A stretch of 64,000 nt of DNA from Todiramphus chloris collaris (lineage: Eukaryota > Chordata > Aves > Coraciiformes > Alcedinidae), in the NCBI GenBank assembly GCA_025345505.1, contig JANVCC010000072.1, forward strand, positions 2,205,856 to 2,269,855, read 5' to 3'. Below the pieces are notes generated by a model. The model saw only the letters and a program-made list of their open reading frames with translations. It was not told the origin of the DNA and ran no database searches. The first letter of the stretch is position 1, and each line of letters opens with the position of its first letter. Of this stretch, positions 9,837-21,668 are shown piece after piece. The translations under genes and the position numbers were made by a program.

Positions 9837-10173
9837 CTCGTCCCCTGTCTACAAAACTAGTGATGGTGTTGGCGGATTTGGAGGACTGAAAAAAGCTGGC
9901 GTTGATGCCCAGTTTCTCCGCGATGGAGTAAGTCCTGAACAGAGACAGCATGTACTCGTGGGGTTCTGCCCGTGGGAGCGCCCGGCCCACGGCGTGTCCC
10001 CCTTGCCGCGGGCGGTTCTCCCGTGGGGATCGCGGCACCCTGCGGCTCCGTCCGCCCTTGGAGGAGGCGGCGAGCTCCGAGGCGGGGGGGAGGGAAGCCG
10101 GGAGGCAGCAAGGTAAATCCCAGAGGAGGCTGGCGAACAAGGCGGCGGAGAGCAGGGCCCGGCGTGCATTCAT
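9837..10173 (-). CDS. GDF6: GDF6 coding exon 1 (growth differentiation factor 6 / BMP13), N-terminal prepropeptide
   Basis: GDF6 is a secreted TGF-beta/BMP-family ligand that signals through BMP type I/II receptors to SMAD1/5/8. It patterns joints, axial skeleton, skull and eye. This exon encodes 112 residues plus one base: a start at 10173 (G at -3), a hydrophobic signal peptide (about residues 5-27, with [13 protein letters not shown]), a variable basic linker (about 28-70), and the conserved propeptide block [19 protein letters not shown] (about 73-91) followed by [18 protein letters not shown] (N-glycosylation sequon NAS) and VDRG. These match GDF6 better than GDF5 or GDF7. The exon ends in a consensus donor (CGAG|GTAAGT), phase 1, as expected before the D of DDLS in exon 2. 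Exon 2, with the furin site and cystine-knot ligand, is outside the window. The linker is shorter than in human. The frame is open upstream of the chosen ATG to 10608, but the signal peptide sets the start. Confidence 0.95.
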
Positions 10174-10425
10174 AGCGAGAGGCGGCGGCGGTGGGGAGGA
10201 AGAGGAGGGCGGCCCGACGTGCGGCTCCGGCGGCCCACGGAGCGGCGCGGGGACTGCGCGGCGGCGTGGCGCGGAGCGGGGACTGCACCCGGACGGGCTC
10301 GGCCCGGAGCAGCCCGCCCCGCCCCGTGGGTACCGCCCCGCCGCGGACCGCCCCGTGGGGGCACGCAGCCCGCCCCCGCCCCCGCAGGGCGGTCCTGCGG
10401 TCGGGTGCTTGGGGGTCCCTTCGCT
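10174..10425 (-). promoter_or_regulatory. GDF6: GDF6 5' CpG island (5' UTR / promoter region)
   Basis: Extremely GC- and CpG-rich DNA immediately upstream of the GDF6 start codon, with several GC boxes (CCCGCCCC, CCCCGCCCC; about 10315-10385). No TATA box is visible on the minus strand close to the ATG, so a TATA-less CpG-island promoter with dispersed starts is likely. The exact transcription start is not determinable. The 5' UTR in this segment is free of stops in the GDF6 frame. Confidence 0.6.
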
Positions 10426-11099
10426 CCCTCCTCGCTGTGGATTCCACGCGGGATGTGGACGCGAGGGCCGGGCAAGAGATGCTGCGGCTCCTGTGGCCAG
10501 CCTCCGGGTACCGCTGCTCATCAGCCCACCAGCGCTTTGGTGTGTCCAGGTGCTTCTCAGGTGCTGCGGTTTTGGGTGTGGGCAGACTCTGTCCCAGGAG
10601 CTTGGCACAAAACAGGGTCGCTCGAGGAGAATTTGGTGGAAAGTGGGGATGTCACCTTGGGATGCTCCAGGGCCCAGCTAGCAGGCAGCCTTGAGGCAGG
10701 CTTTACCACCCATCAGGGAGGGAAGAGACAGCACAGAAGTGAAGCACCAGTGACCATTCCCCTTCTCTCAAAGTCTGCACACTCATCAAGAAAGGACCAG
10801 TCTGAGAGGAGCATGGTGCAAGGCTGGGACCTGGGAAAATGCAGCACTGGGCAGCACTGGTAAAATAAGCAGGACAGTTTGTGTCATGCAGGAAAACCTC
10901 CTCAAAGCAGGGCACAGACAGATCCTCCTTGCGCTGGTCACGCAGAAGATAGCTGAAGATAGCAGCAGAGCAGAAGCAGCAGGATTCACCCACATCTTTC
11001 CATTTGGCATCCTCCAGTATAAGACTGGTGTCAGTTCTCCAAATGGTTTTATCCAACTACCGATCTACGCTTCACAAACATGGACAAAGTATGATAACA

Positions 11100-12850
11100 A
11101 ACTTGCATTACCCTACCTGTCCTGCTCCCTCCTTGCTTCTTTCTGATCTTCTCATCCTCCTGCGTGAATTATGGCACTGCTGCTGGTGGCAGCCCCAAGC
11201 CACCTTCCTCAGCTTCCCTGCATTATTTTCCTTTTCCCTGAGTTGAGTATCCCTCCTCTGCTCTCCTGATCTCCCATTCTTCACTTCCTGCATCTCCTAT
11301 CCACTTCAGCTCTGCCGCTGGTGGATTTTCCTCTCGTTCCAGCAAGCTGTGCTACATACAGCCTGAGGGTCATGTGTGTTCAGCAGTGAAAGCTCAGTCC
11401 ATAGCAAATAAAGGACATTTGGCTTTCACACCATATTGTATCTGACATCTCTGACTGTGCTCATCCATCACCAGCTTCTCTTCATGGGCCATGCAGTTGT
11501 ACACTGGACTTTCTTGTCTTTTTCTTCTCCTTTCTCATTTTCCATCAAGAGAGGGCAACTCATGCCTGGGCTTTTTCACTACTCCCAGTGCAACACATGC
11601 ATCAATGGGATGAGGCAGATTCAGCCAGGGCATATGGAGCCAGCATCTAGTTTGGTAGGTCCCACTTTGCCTGTAGGCAGCTCAGTCCCACTGTGCTCCG
11701 TGGGTCTTGGGGAGAGATGCTAGACAAGATGAGGAGCATGAGAGGGACACTCAAAGCAGGTGAGGGACTCAGGCTCCAAATGACAAAGGCTCCGTGTCCT
11801 CTAGGGCAGAAGATAACTGCGAGAGAGGGACTCGCACACTGCCACTCTCCACACGTGGCTTAACAAGCACCCTGTTGTGGTTTTTTCCCATGCCAGCTAG
11901 CACTTCCCCAGCCAGTGCCCAAGCCTGTTAGAAGTTATGACTTGTGCCAGGGACTGTCCCTAGGTGGCCATTTGGATGTGACCATGTCGATGTGGGACAC
12001 ATCATATAGCTTGGATTAGAGAACAAGGTCTGTCATTGTCTTGGCTTCTTTTTAGTAGGATAGATGTACTGTGAGGTGCTGGCAGATGAACTGAGAAGAA
12101 ACAGGGCTACAAAAGAGTATCAGTGACAGTGCAGAAACAAGGCAAGTGCTCTGTAAAACCAATTCCCACATTGCTCCACCCTGTCTTTTCACCCCCTTTT
12201 ATTTATTGCGATTTCACTCCTCCTGTCTGTTCCCTGGCTTCGCAGTCACCCTCCTGACCATTCCCTTTTCATCAGCTGCTTTCTGCTCTGGGACCTTCCT
12301 CCCTTCTCCTTTCCCTTTGGCTTCTCTTTTCTGATGCCTCACTTTTGTAATTTCTGCTCCCCTTTGCCACTCCCATCCTTTCTGCTCCATACTTAGCATT
12401 TTGGCTACTTTTTTCTTGCCGTGACCTAGTTCCTTCCAGAGCTTTATCATCACTTTTTTTTTTTTGTTTCCTTCTGCTCCTTTTGTGCCCTCTTTACTTA
12501 CTCCACGCTCCTGACTGCTATCTCCAATCAGCTGCCCAGCTCCAGTTTCTTCTCCACCAAGTTCTGCCCAACCCTAGTCCCCCAGGCTCTTTCTTTTCTC
12601 TCCTGCTGCATTTCATTGTCCTATTTTCCTCTTCTGATATTGTTTCCACTTCCCACATCCCCTCCTTGTGGTTCCCAGTGCTGCTGCTGCACGGCTGCCC
12701 TTTCCCGCTTCCACCCTGCTGGTTTCCAGGGTCCCCTTGCTGCTCCCGGAGTGTCTGTTCCCTTCCTGCCTTTGTCTCTCAGTCTGTCTCTCCTCTTCCC
12801 TCTTTGTTCTTGGCTTTTTCCTCCCTTGGCCTCCTCCTCTCCCAAGGGAT
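11100..12850. other. Strand-asymmetric pyrimidine-rich domain
   Basis: Over roughly 1.7 kb, especially 11110-11340 and 12140-12850, the + strand is rich in TTCC, CTCC, CCTT and TCTG words and poor in purines, without being a simple repeat. It reads as a purine-rich strand on the minus side. Such skew may reflect an old degraded polypyrimidine repeat, replication or transcription bias. No gene is recognised. Confidence 0.6.
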
Positions 12851-14106
12851 CGTGGTTTCATACTAATGCAAAGCTGCGAGGGTCGAGTGATCTCGAGACC
12901 AACTTTCTTCAGCCCAATTTAATTTCTACCTGATGCTTTTGCAACGTTTTAATGCATCCCCCAAAATTGCCTCAGACAGCTTGCTTTCCACCCTCGCTTC
13001 TTTATCGGAAACCTGACTCGAAGCGCTCTTCAGGCAGCAGGGGTCTTTGCCCTGGCTCTGGTGACCTTTCAGGCAGCGTGGAGGCTGGGGGAGGTGAACA
13101 TCCTGGTGTTATCACCCCGAGACAGCGATGCTCGCCACGTGACAGCCTACACAGGTAGCAGCAACAGCCATAAAGTAGGTAGTGCTTCTCTCCTGCCTGT
13201 TTCTTGCAGCATTAGGCCCTGTTGCTCAGGGTGTCCCCCTGCCATTTCGGAAGACAATGCCATTGTTCAATACAGCTAATTGCGAGGACAGTCACTTAGG
13301 GGAGCAGCAGAGCGTAGAGAACTGGGACGATGCAGCAATTGTGGTGCCTTACGCAGCTACACAGGCAGATCGCTGGGAGGGACTTGAACATATTAACTCA
13401 TCTTCGGAAGTTTGGGGGTTGATTGGCATTGAGGAAACTGTGTGGCACTGGACCTGGGAACCACAGGCAGGAGCAGGCATCTCACAGGGCACCTGTGAAA
13501 CGCTTGGGATCCTGGCTTCAGAGCTCAGCAGAGTGATAATGGCAGCAACAAGAGTAAAACTATAGCAGCCACCAGAAAAGAAGAATAGCATTTTAAAAAT
13601 TTTTTTTCCTTTCCAGTTTTCTCAACAATAAAAGTTGGCTGGATTTCAGTTCATAATTACATTATAAATATTTTGTAACAATTATTTTTATTTCGAGTCT
13701 GCTTCTCCAAACTAAGGCAGTTTTAAAACCAGTTTCATACATTTCCTTGCACTCGCACACACAGTTATCACATCTTTCTTTTTTCTTTTTTTTTTTTTTT
13801 TTTCTTTCTGTCATTTTTCTGTTCTGGGGAAAATAAAAATCGTCAGAGGAAAATTTGAAAGGCAAGACACAGCCAAAATAATTCCCGCCCCCCCACCCCC
13901 ACCCCGAAGCTTAATAGAAATTCTCTTGTTATGAGCACCAATATTGAGGACTAGTGTCGAAGGTTAGAATTCATCCCTGCACAAGTGGTCAAGCCAAGAC
14001 CTAAGCATCACTCGCTTTCTCTCTCGTTTGTGGCCTTTTGGAAGATTTACTGTGGTGCATAAGTGGTGTTAAGACAGAGCTGATCAGTTTGTAGACAATC
14101 TCTCTT

Positions 14107-14127
14107 TATACATATATATATATATTT
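14107..14127. repeat. Short (TA)n microsatellite
   Basis: Approximately ten TA dinucleotides in an AT-rich setting. Simple repeat with no further features. Confidence 0.85.
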
Positions 14128-14734
14128 TATAGCTAGATTGTGGCTTATTTTAACATGAATGATCCATTGCACATTTTTTGTTTCTGTGAACCGAAATCAA
14201 TCTTTATTAGAATGAGTAGAAAATGTAACCACTCAAAGTATGGGCTTCTTCCCTCTTTACCACAAAAAGCTCCAAAAAGGCCGTGGTCACACCACATAAT
14301 CAGAGGGTAGGGATTCCTACTGGCAGAGAAGTTAGCACAATGTTTTCTGAAATGCCCCTGTAGTCCATATGTGCTGGTTTACAGCAAAACATCAGCCTCG
14401 ACAAGTCTTGGCTTTGAAAATGGGACTTGTTTTTCAAGGACCCGGATCTGAGACATTAAACTCCCATTGCTTTTAGCTTCAACATTTTTAGCACCTCTGC
14501 TTCTTGCTGCAGCCCCCCCGAAAACGTTAGTTTTCCATGCTTCATACTAGCAGTAATATTTGTTTTCGGAAGGTAGATTTTGACCCAGAAGTTGTTTCCC
14601 CTTCCCTTGATGGACCTTTCCTGGCGGGTAACGTGCCAGCTCCTCTCCCTGCCTCCCTCCTGGCTGGGTTGCCCTCGGGGAGGGCACAAAGCTCCCTTCT
14701 CTGCTGCTCATATCCTGGAACATCACATTAGCAC

Positions 14735-14776
14735 TATATATATATATTTTTATTTTTTTTTTTGTTTGTTTGTTTA
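14735..14776. repeat. (TA)n / T-rich / (GTTT)n low-complexity tract
   Basis: TA dinucleotides run into a T-rich tract and then three GTTT units. Simple repeat in intergenic DNA. Confidence 0.85.
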
Positions 14777-17700
14777 GTTTCATTGTTGTTTGGGTTTTTT
14801 CTTTGCTTAATACAGCAAACCATCATTTTTTTTTTTCTCAGCGTATTTCTTTCAGCCTCCCTGCTCTCCAAACTGTTAACATAAACCTCAAAAGTCTGAG
14901 TGGACCAAGAATTTTAATTGTCAAAACGATGGTGTGTGAACTAACAGGAGGTGAAGGAGCATACTCAAACAAAGAGGTTGCTTTAGGAGAGTCTGGACCA
15001 GCTCTTGCACTATGGTCCTCCAAGGAAAGTGCCGTTTCACTTTGCAAGCATCCCGTGAGGGATCTGCCCCTTGCTCAGTGTCCCACGGCCCACGGGGCTC
15101 TTCCAGGCGAGTCTCCCGTGCTCTGGCTCGGCAGAGGCTTGTGCAGCCCCACAGCATGGGGATGGACTTTCCCTCGCTTTTGCTCCTGATTTTGGCAGTT
15201 AGTCTTTTCACAAGAAAAGTCAGGAGAAGTAGCAGGGCTAACCCTACATGCCACGGTTGCTTTTTACAGTGTTTTATTTTGTCACGAACCAGTGGCAACG
15301 TTGCTCCTCTGCAAGCTCTCTGCATTTTTGTCACTGTCTTAGATTAGAACCATATTGTCTCTCGCTCACAGTTCCAAACTTAATGTATGGGTACGGAGAG
15401 GGAAGCCACTCCTGCATTCTTGGTGCGTCAAAACACATCCCGACGTCGGGAAAACAAACTGCAGCATATAGAGCAGGAGAAAGGCAAGAAGTTTACAAGA
15501 GTGGCTCTGCTTTCATTCGCTTTGGGATAGAAAACTAAAATGATGTAGGAAATTGTCTTTCCTGTTTAGGTTAGATTTGGTTTTGAGAAATTACTGCTAA
15601 CTTTGTAAACATTAAGATAGAAGCAATAAAGATGTGAAATTTCACACAAGGGATCTACAATGTTTGTATAATTATAAGCATATGGTTACTTTACATGAGG
15701 TTTCTGTTATACTTTTATTTACTAGTGCTTGGGGAAAACAGAGGTTCTCAAATTCTGTGTTTATTTACATGTATAGGGAATGTCACAGTCCCCATTAACC
15801 TGTCATAATCTGGATTTCTGTCTCAGAGCTCCAGCTATATAAACTGAACCCCCAGTTATGCTATAATTTCTAATTTGTTCAGCTACACTGCTAACTCAGA
15901 CAATTTCTGTCCTTTCTAAAGAATGTATATTCTGCTGCCGGTGGCGGGATGGGAACCACTTTACCACCCCAGCGCCTGCTCATTTCAGCTCTTGGGGAGC
16001 TAAAAGTGAAAGGCTGTTGTTTCGATGCAGTTGTGTCTCCTCTGTGGAGTTTGGTGGAAGTTTAATTTATTGTTTTCTTTTTAATATGACTTTCCACTAG
16101 GCTGTGAACCCAACCCTGGAGGATACTTAGCATTTCTTCTTTGGGGCAGAGTATCCACAATTCCTAATTTTGTAGAACACAAAAGAACCTCAGCCCCAGC
16201 AGGATTCAGCCCTCCATTTGTGGGCAGAATTATGCTGTTTATTGTCTCTAATACTTAAGCGACCATACATCTAGGGCTGTTCTTTGCTTCAGTGTAGCGA
16301 GTGCCGGAGCTTATATATGTACTATATATGCATAGTAGCTTCTGATCTTAGAAAAAATGTGGAATAATTTGCTGGCATTTCTTGCACTTTTACATTCTGC
16401 ATAAGGTTACTTACAGTTTTGACAAGCTAGATTTAATGGTAGGTTTTGGGGGGTTTTGGAGTGAGTACCTCAGCTCAGGCTTCCAGCTTTGCCTTCTTTT
16501 AGGCTGGTGCTATGAAATGATGCTCCCTGTTATGAATGATCACAACCACATATTCTGTCTTGGGAGAGACAGGGACATACAACAAATTCCTTTTTAGAAA
16601 CATGAAGGAGACTGTACAAAGTGCTGCATCATCACAGCTTGGCCTGACAGCATTAAAGATTTTATTTGCATTCTTTTATTTTACGGCTCCTTTCCTGCTC
16701 CTCTCATTTCCCTCTCATCACTGCAGGGACTGCATAGGCACTTGGAGCACAGGAGCTGGGTTTCCTTGCAGGCAAGCGGTTGACCTGAGACCCTGAAGAT
16801 GTGGCTATCAACCTCATCCATACTCACACTACCTCAGGAGTTTCACTACATCTCTCCTTGCTGCTGTTTCTGCCTCATTTCTTGTTTCAACTGCAAACTC
16901 TTCAGGACAGGGGTTGCTTCCTACCATACCACACCACTGCTGCTACAATTTTCATAGGGAAAAATTAATTTTTGCTTATATTTATTCAGTTCAAAGCAGT
17001 CTATCAGTGCCAGCTCTGCTGAGCCCACTGGGTGTTGTTTATTGCCTTCCTGGGCAAGGATCTGCAGCTGTTTCCCCTAAAGAAACCCCTTCAGAAGCAG
17101 TGTAGGAGCTTTACTGCATATGGACCCAAACCAGGGACTGCCAACAGAGCAGCCTCTGGCAGAGGAAACCAGCTCCTGGGAAGTACAAAATTCATGTTGA
17201 CTCTTGTCAGTGCTTTGGTGTCAGAAGGAGCTGTGCTGCAGCAGCCCCCCGGGCTGTGAATGTTCCCTGCTCTGTGGAGGTCATGCCTGAAGATGGTGGC
17301 AGGGGAAGGGGAGGCACAAACTGAAGAGTGTGATGGTGACATCTGCCACGTTAATTCCACTCCCCCCCCCCCATTCTGTTTTTTGTTAGGTTTACTGAGG
17401 AGGGAGTGAAATGCACAGAGGGGAAGAGGAGGGGATCAAGTAAGGAGAGGAAAAGGCAGTCTGGAAGTGGTTTTATATCAAAACGTTAGCTGGCAGCTGG
17501 ATCTTCCCTCCTAAATAGAGCGGCACCCTCGGTGTGAATTCAGTTCTCAGAAAGCAACCCCACATGCTGTCCCTTTCCCGTTGCATTTCCATTTTTGTGG
17601 TTTAAAATCTCTGTGATTTAAAAAAGTTACTTTTCCTATCCCTGGCACTGCGTGAGAGACAGGCACAGCAAAGAGCAGCCTTTGTCCTTCCCCAGGGGGG

Positions 17701-17824
17701 CAGATGAAGCATTTCCCCAAGGGGCAGTGCTAGGGCACAGAGCCCCAGGCTGAGCCAGGTCCCAAGGAGAGCTTCCCTGGCACCCAGACCAGCGATGCCC
17801 CAACCCAAGCCAGCCATGGTGTCC

Positions 17825-18200
17825 ACATCCTTTCTCAGCTCCAAATTAACTCAGTTATTATGCTAAGTAAAAGATGATTAAACAAACAGTAAGATGTTAT
17901 CGTTAGAGGCTTCCTATTAAACTCTGACTATAAATACTGGCACAGGGAGGATAAAGCTTCCTCAAGCTGTGCATGTTAGCAGCTAATGTTCCTTTAAACA
18001 TTGTCCACAAAATGCATCGGTTAACAAAAATGTTACCAGTGTTACCTCTTTGGAAACCAAACTGGTTTATTTTCAGTTCCTCTGACTGCTTGACATTTAG
18101 TGCACTAATGTGGTTACCTTTTACATACACTTGCATCATTACATATATTCCTCAGATGATTTTCAACACCACAAAGGCAAATGATTAATACATAAGACTG
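17825..18200. promoter_or_regulatory. Candidate distal cis-regulatory element upstream of GDF6
   Basis: About 375 bases of unique AT-rich sequence with a dense mix of factor-like words: AAGATGATTAAAC, GACTATAAATACTGG, TTTAAACATTGTCC (SOX-like ACATTGT), CGGTTAACAAAAATG (HNF1/FOX-like), the palindromic TTTGGAAACCAAA, AACACCACAAAGGC (RUNX/TCF-like) and AATGATTAATAC. It has no repeat signature or coding potential. It lies about 7.7-8 kb upstream of the GDF6 start. The density of sites is suggestive only. Confidence 0.3.
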
Positions 18201-19331
18201 CTGAGGCTGAAAAAGAAGCATTCAACAGCCAGGGCACAGCAAAAACCTCTCTCCTGTAGCTTATTTTGATTTCTTTGCAGCTTAATCTTAACTCTGGATT
18301 CTTTTATTTGAAAGGATTGTTCTGGGGTTAATTAAATCATCTGGTCAGATCCTTGAGCTAGTGATGTGTACGCTTTTCTTTCTTAATGTAGGGTGGGCAT
18401 TTTTTTTTCTATATAGAGGAGAAGAGGTAGTGAGCCAGAGCAATGCCAGTGTGCCGTAACAAACAAAGAGCTATAAAGCAGAACTGGAAGTCGGAGCATC
18501 ACTCCTCCCAGCTGATGCCAACGCTGCCCTGGCACAGGGAATCAAGCTCCTGCCACTCCAGCCACCACAGGTACACAGCTGCTGGCACGGACAAACGCCA
18601 GCAAGGCAGGGGGGGACCAGGAGTGATGTCAGACTAAAAATATTAGGCATTTAAAAGTAGAAAATGTGGGCGTTGTTTTTGTCCTGGGTATTTTATCTCT
18701 GCCAAACAAGTCCTTTAGGAAAGCCAAGCTGAAACTGTGCAAACAGTGTAGATAACCCCCATGCTCGCCGTGGGTGAAACCGAGAATAAGCGTGCAATAC
18801 TTCTGGAGGTGCTGGTTTGCCTCTGAATTTCCAAAGTCCGGAGAGATTTATGAACTTTGGGCCTGAGCCCAAAGCCATCCGCAGGCAAGGGGAGTATTGG
18901 CTGGGGCAGAGAGTTGACCTTTTTATGGCAGGACTGGTCTACAGTGATCAGGAAAGAGCTGCTTCTGTTCAGCTTGTGTCTCATTCGCACAGGGAACACG
19001 CAAATGTTGCTCTTCCTGACATTAATGGGAATTATGGTTGCAGTTTAACTTCCGAGGTATTCCACAGGTGATACCTTGGGTGTGCGTGTACAAATCAGTT
19101 CTTAAAGCTGCGTGCATTTTTTCCTCTTTATAAAAGAAGACCAGGCAATCTACAGCTGCTAAGAAGAGGCTCTCTGAAAGGTATTTTACTAACTAAAGTT
19201 GGGGAAGAAAATGAAACTGGAAAGAATACGACTGCGTATTAAACTGCATGAAGTGGTCATGACAACTGAGGATCTCAGTATCATAAAATTTTAACAGCTG
19301 GATGCAATCAATGGGGACTTTCCATTTTACC

Positions 19332-19386
19332 TTTTTTTTTTTTTTTTTTTTTTAGTTTTAGAAAGAAAGGGGGGGGGGGGGGGGGG
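19332..19386. repeat. T22 ... G18 compound homopolymer tract
   Basis: Twenty-two T (19332-19353), a short GAAAGAAA linker, then 18 G (19369-19386) followed by AAAGAAAG. It is low-complexity and potentially G-quadruplex-forming. A similar adjacent pair of homopolymers occurs at 26417-26463. Confidence 0.92.
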
Positions 19387-21334
19387 AAAGAAAGAAATGC
19401 TTCATTTTACTTGAGCAAGCTCTCTAGCCAGCTCATCTTTCTTTGCGTAATATCCCAAATTGTCTTTACTTCTCTCTAAATCTCAGCACTGTCTGTGCTT
19501 CACTGACGCCATCCCTTTCCCAAGGCAGGGATTCCACAGCAGGAGGTGTTCAATATCCCCCTCAACAGCAGCACAACAAGGAGTGGAAGCCAGAAAAACG
19601 TGTGTTATAGAGAGACTTCCCCAGTGCGTGTACAATTCTCAGAACTTGCCAAATAATTAATTAACCTCAAATTGTGCTTGAAAGCTCATGGTAGTTCTTC
19701 AGCGAAAGGACTGAGTTCCAGGCTAAGTTAAGAGAAACTCTTTACTGTTTGGCTAGGAATCTTCCATTTCATCACATGCAATCATAGACCAGGCTTTCCC
19801 TCATATCCGTTCCCTTTGCTCTAGCACTGCTTCCTTCTTGGTGATGTCAATGATTGCACTGAGGTAGCTGAAGAAATATTTCACAGACTGAGCTTTATCA
19901 GAGCTATCGAAAAGGACAATACTGTCCAAAAAAAAAAAAAAGGACAAAAAAAAGAAATGGGCTTCTCACACACACAAAAAATAATGCATATGTTTAGAAA
20001 ATAAGTCTAGAATTGTATATAATTTACTGGAATCATGTTCCTTGATAGCTCCATTGAGGATTGCCTTATTCATTCAGGGAGTAGCAGGATATTATTCAGC
20101 ATAAATTTGATGGCTCTCAGTCCGACTCGCATGGCTCTGCTCAGGCAGCCTTACAAACAAGCATGTTTCCTCAGTTTGTTGTTTCCATGTCTGTGAAAAT
20201 GCAAACCAATTCCAAACCTGACTTCACTTTCCAATGATTACATGTGAATGTTTGTTTATTAAAATAACTTCATTTTTCATTTACTGTTGCTTCATGAAGC
20301 CTACAACAGCATCCACACATCTGAAGAAAATCTGCTGCTCCCGATGTATTTTCAGCCTGTCCAAACCCCACTTGTCTCTAAAGTCACAGGTTTTCCAGAG
20401 CAGAGACTGAATTCTGGATAAACTCCCAATCTGCAGCTCTGAGAGCTGTGGATGGCCCTTACCTCTCCCAAGGGACTCAGCACCGTGCTTAGAGCAAGAT
20501 GGGGATGGAGCACTGAAGCTACACAAAGAGCAGATGTCAGCATGGGGAGTTCTCACCTTCAGTCTCCCAATTCCTTCAGCTGGTCCTAAATCTTGTTTTC
20601 TGTGTTTCTCCCACGGAAGTAACTCAGGAACACCAAATCAAACCACCGTAGATAGTGATTAGAAAATGCCATGGCCTGCCCTTTGCCTAGGTCGCTGGGA
20701 AGGGAGAGGAGCACAGCACAGGGAGACCTGGCAGTGCCTATAGCACTGAGCTATGGAGAAAACAGCTGGGGGGCGATGAAATGCTGGCTGGATTTGGTGA
20801 CTGCTGAGAGCTGGGACGGAAACCTGGTCTCTGGATTTGGGGGAGCATGTCTGGACAGTGACAGACTTTCAAACTGTGTGCTTGCTTCAATACCAGAAGT
20901 CTCTGAATTACAGGGAGTCGTTGCCAAATGACATCGTGAAGCTGCTGCAAATGTTTTGGGCAGAGCTGGGAACTCAGCACAGAAGAATAAAACGATCAGA
21001 GGGGAAGAGCCAGGAAACAAGCACGTCTATAGGAGACCAATTCCTAGTAGGACTGAACTGCAGTGGTTGAACTGTGTGATGTATTTTAGAGGCTAGGACG
21101 AGGCACTGTGCAGCGAGAAGGCTTTCTCTTATATTGCAAGAGAAATTGCTGCCCCTGAGGGTCCTTAGGAAAATCACTGAGCCTTTCCACACATCACTCA
21201 CAATGAACTAACAGAACCCAAGCAGCCTGGGAATGAAGTCTGCTGGGGGACACGCTCGGTTGAGAACAAGCACCACACTCCCACCACAGTGTCCCAACAT
21301 CCCCGACTGGGGTGACCCTGCCTGCGCTAGGCAC

Positions 21335-21668
21335 GAACTGCCCCGTAAGCTCCGAGTCGACTCCTGTCGCTCGCTGCCAAGACCTCCCCTTGGACGGGGC
21401 ACCCGGCGCCAGGCGCTCTCCTCTCGTCTTTTCTGACTTCCTCGCACCTCCCGCTCCCAGACAGCGCGGAGGGGCCGCTGTGCTGCCAGCCCCGCGGCCG
21501 CGGAGGGCAGGGCAGGGCCGGCCCCGCTCCGCTCCGCGCCGCTCCGCGCCTCCCGCCGCGGCGGGGCCAGCGCCGCCCCCGTGCAGCGCCGGACGGGCCC
21601 CGCCACCGGCCCCGCAGCGACACCTTCCGGGCACAACGAGGCCGCTCCCGCCGGACGCGCGGGCCCGC
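21335..21668. promoter_or_regulatory. Isolated CpG island abutting a minisatellite
   Basis: About 330 bases of very high GC/CpG density (CCGCGGCCGCGG, GCTCCGCGCCGCTCCGCGCC), about 11 kb upstream of GDF6 and far from any annotated gene. It merges on its right into the GGACACAC array. It may be the promoter of an unannotated non-coding RNA, or simply the GC-rich flank of the array. No initiator, splice donor or protein was identified. Confidence 0.5.

Larger units (their letters stand above)
10426..21334. other. Intergenic DNA upstream of GDF6; no gene seen
   Basis: No exon, conserved protein fragment, tRNA or recognisable transposon was found. Open frames here are short and look like chance. 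Contents are listed separately where they stand out: a pyrimidine-rich domain, TA and T-rich simple repeats, and an AT-rich candidate regulatory stretch near 17.8-18.2 kb. Upstream flanks of GDF6 are known in other vertebrates to carry limb, joint and eye enhancers, so this region is the obvious place to look for them. Confidence 0.7.

Noticed and set aside
9174-9860. 228-codon + strand frame antisense to the GDF6 exon 1 end
   Set aside because: It lies in CpG-rich DNA, has no recognisable domain and overlaps the C16 and G20 homopolymers; best seen as a compositional shadow.
13182-13565. Frame with a hydrophobic signal-peptide-like N-terminus (LLSCLFLAALGPVAQG)
   Set aside because: The frame opens at GTG, not ATG; the first ATG lies after the hydrophobic stretch. 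No homology, splice sites or promoter are evident.
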